Shown: one piece after another, positions 29,239 through 29,345 of the stretch
Position numbering within the stretch: position 1 is the stretch's first letter
Layout: every line of letters starts with the position of its first letter
Source of the DNA: an uncultured Eubacteriales bacterium
GTDB lineage: Bacteria; Bacillota; Clostridia; Christensenellales; Borkfalkiaceae
NCBI GenBank assembly: GCA_949745625.1
Contig: CATJZR010000134.1
Coordinates: forward strand, 1-29,345
DNA length: 29,345 bases
Reading direction: 5' to 3'
Translations under genes and position numbers: made by a program
The notes under the pieces: generated by a model
What the model saw: only the letters and a program-made list of their open reading frames with translations
Told to the model about the DNA's origin: nothing
Database searches by the model: none

Positions 29239-29345
29239 GTGAAAATATCTCAGCTTTACGATTTGAATTATACGTTGGCACGGGAATATTTAAAAAAGTT
29301 TGAATACCCTTGGGAGGCTCTCGGGGGTATAAAGGACTTTATAAC
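29239..29345 (+). CDS. N-terminus of a possible hexapeptide acyltransferase / nucleotidyltransferase-like protein (truncated by the window edge)
   Basis: Only the first 35 codons are visible, from a GTG with GGGGG 6-7 nt upstream. The beginning MKISQLYDLNYTLAREYL and YPWEALGGIKDFI resembles the N-terminal helix pair of clostridial proteins annotated as UDP-N-acetylglucosamine pyrophosphorylase-like or left-handed beta-helix acyltransferases, where a similar YPWExLxxIKDFI segment precedes the catalytic part. The catalytic region is outside the window, so this is a resemblance only. Confidence 0.45.
   Translation, partial: MKISQLYDLNYTLAREYLKKFEYPWEALGGIKDFI

Overview
The window looks like chromosomal DNA of a Gram-positive-type anaerobe, most likely an uncultured member of the Clostridia (Bacillota). 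Three things point there: strong Shine-Dalgarno sites, TTGACA-17-TATAAT promoters and intrinsic terminators; a DnaK of Gram-positive type; and a bacterial V-type ATPase operon in the order known from Enterococcus hirae (ntpFIKECGABD). The family placement is inference. No CRISPR array, rRNA, tRNA, insertion sequence or phage module was seen.

Layout: (1) 1-1215, the end of a DUF1893 gene facing a YitT-type membrane protein across a shared terminator. (2) 1346-4902, grpE-dnaK-dnaJ, with no hrcA and no CIRCE operator, and with two tandem hairpin terminators between dnaK and dnaJ. (3) 4903-5322, a gene-free stretch holding a structured dnaJ 3' region, a terminator, an orphan promoter and a tight cluster of DnaA boxes (four perfect TTATCCACA in one orientation plus two weaker). 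(4) 5314-6168, a DUF3737 beta-helix protein. (5) 6340-15031, the nine-gene V-ATPase operon, whose K subunit carries the full Na+-site residue set. (6) 15068-18080, leftward genes: a lipoprotein, then a lipid kinase translationally coupled to a PAS/SpoIIE-type phosphatase. (7) 18162-20576, cca and then rpsF-ssb-rpsR with a structured S6 leader. (8) 20679-24962, a more A/T-rich accessory stretch: membrane proteins, a PAP2 phosphatase, and two small modules in each of which an XRE regulator diverges from a cysteine-rich protein across palindromic operator-like DNA. (9) 25058-28669, leftward genes: an ABC exporter pair overlapping a PLP-homeostasis gene, and an O-antigen-ligase-like polymerase. 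(10) A small unknown gene and the beginning of a possible acyltransferase at the right edge.

The signal not explained by ordinary annotation is a recurring promoter geometry. At least six genes (yitT, the DUF3737 gene, ntpF heading the V-ATPase operon, cca and both XRE regulators) have a -10 box ending only 6-9 nt before the start codon and no ribosome-binding site, which predicts leaderless mRNAs. Neighbouring genes in the same window have normal leaders with good Shine-Dalgarno sites. The other leading candidates for novelty are the DnaA-box cluster far from any dnaA gene, the divergent dgk/cca promoter pair sharing one palindromic -35 hexamer, and the operator that exactly fills a 17-bp promoter spacer at 24601-24617.
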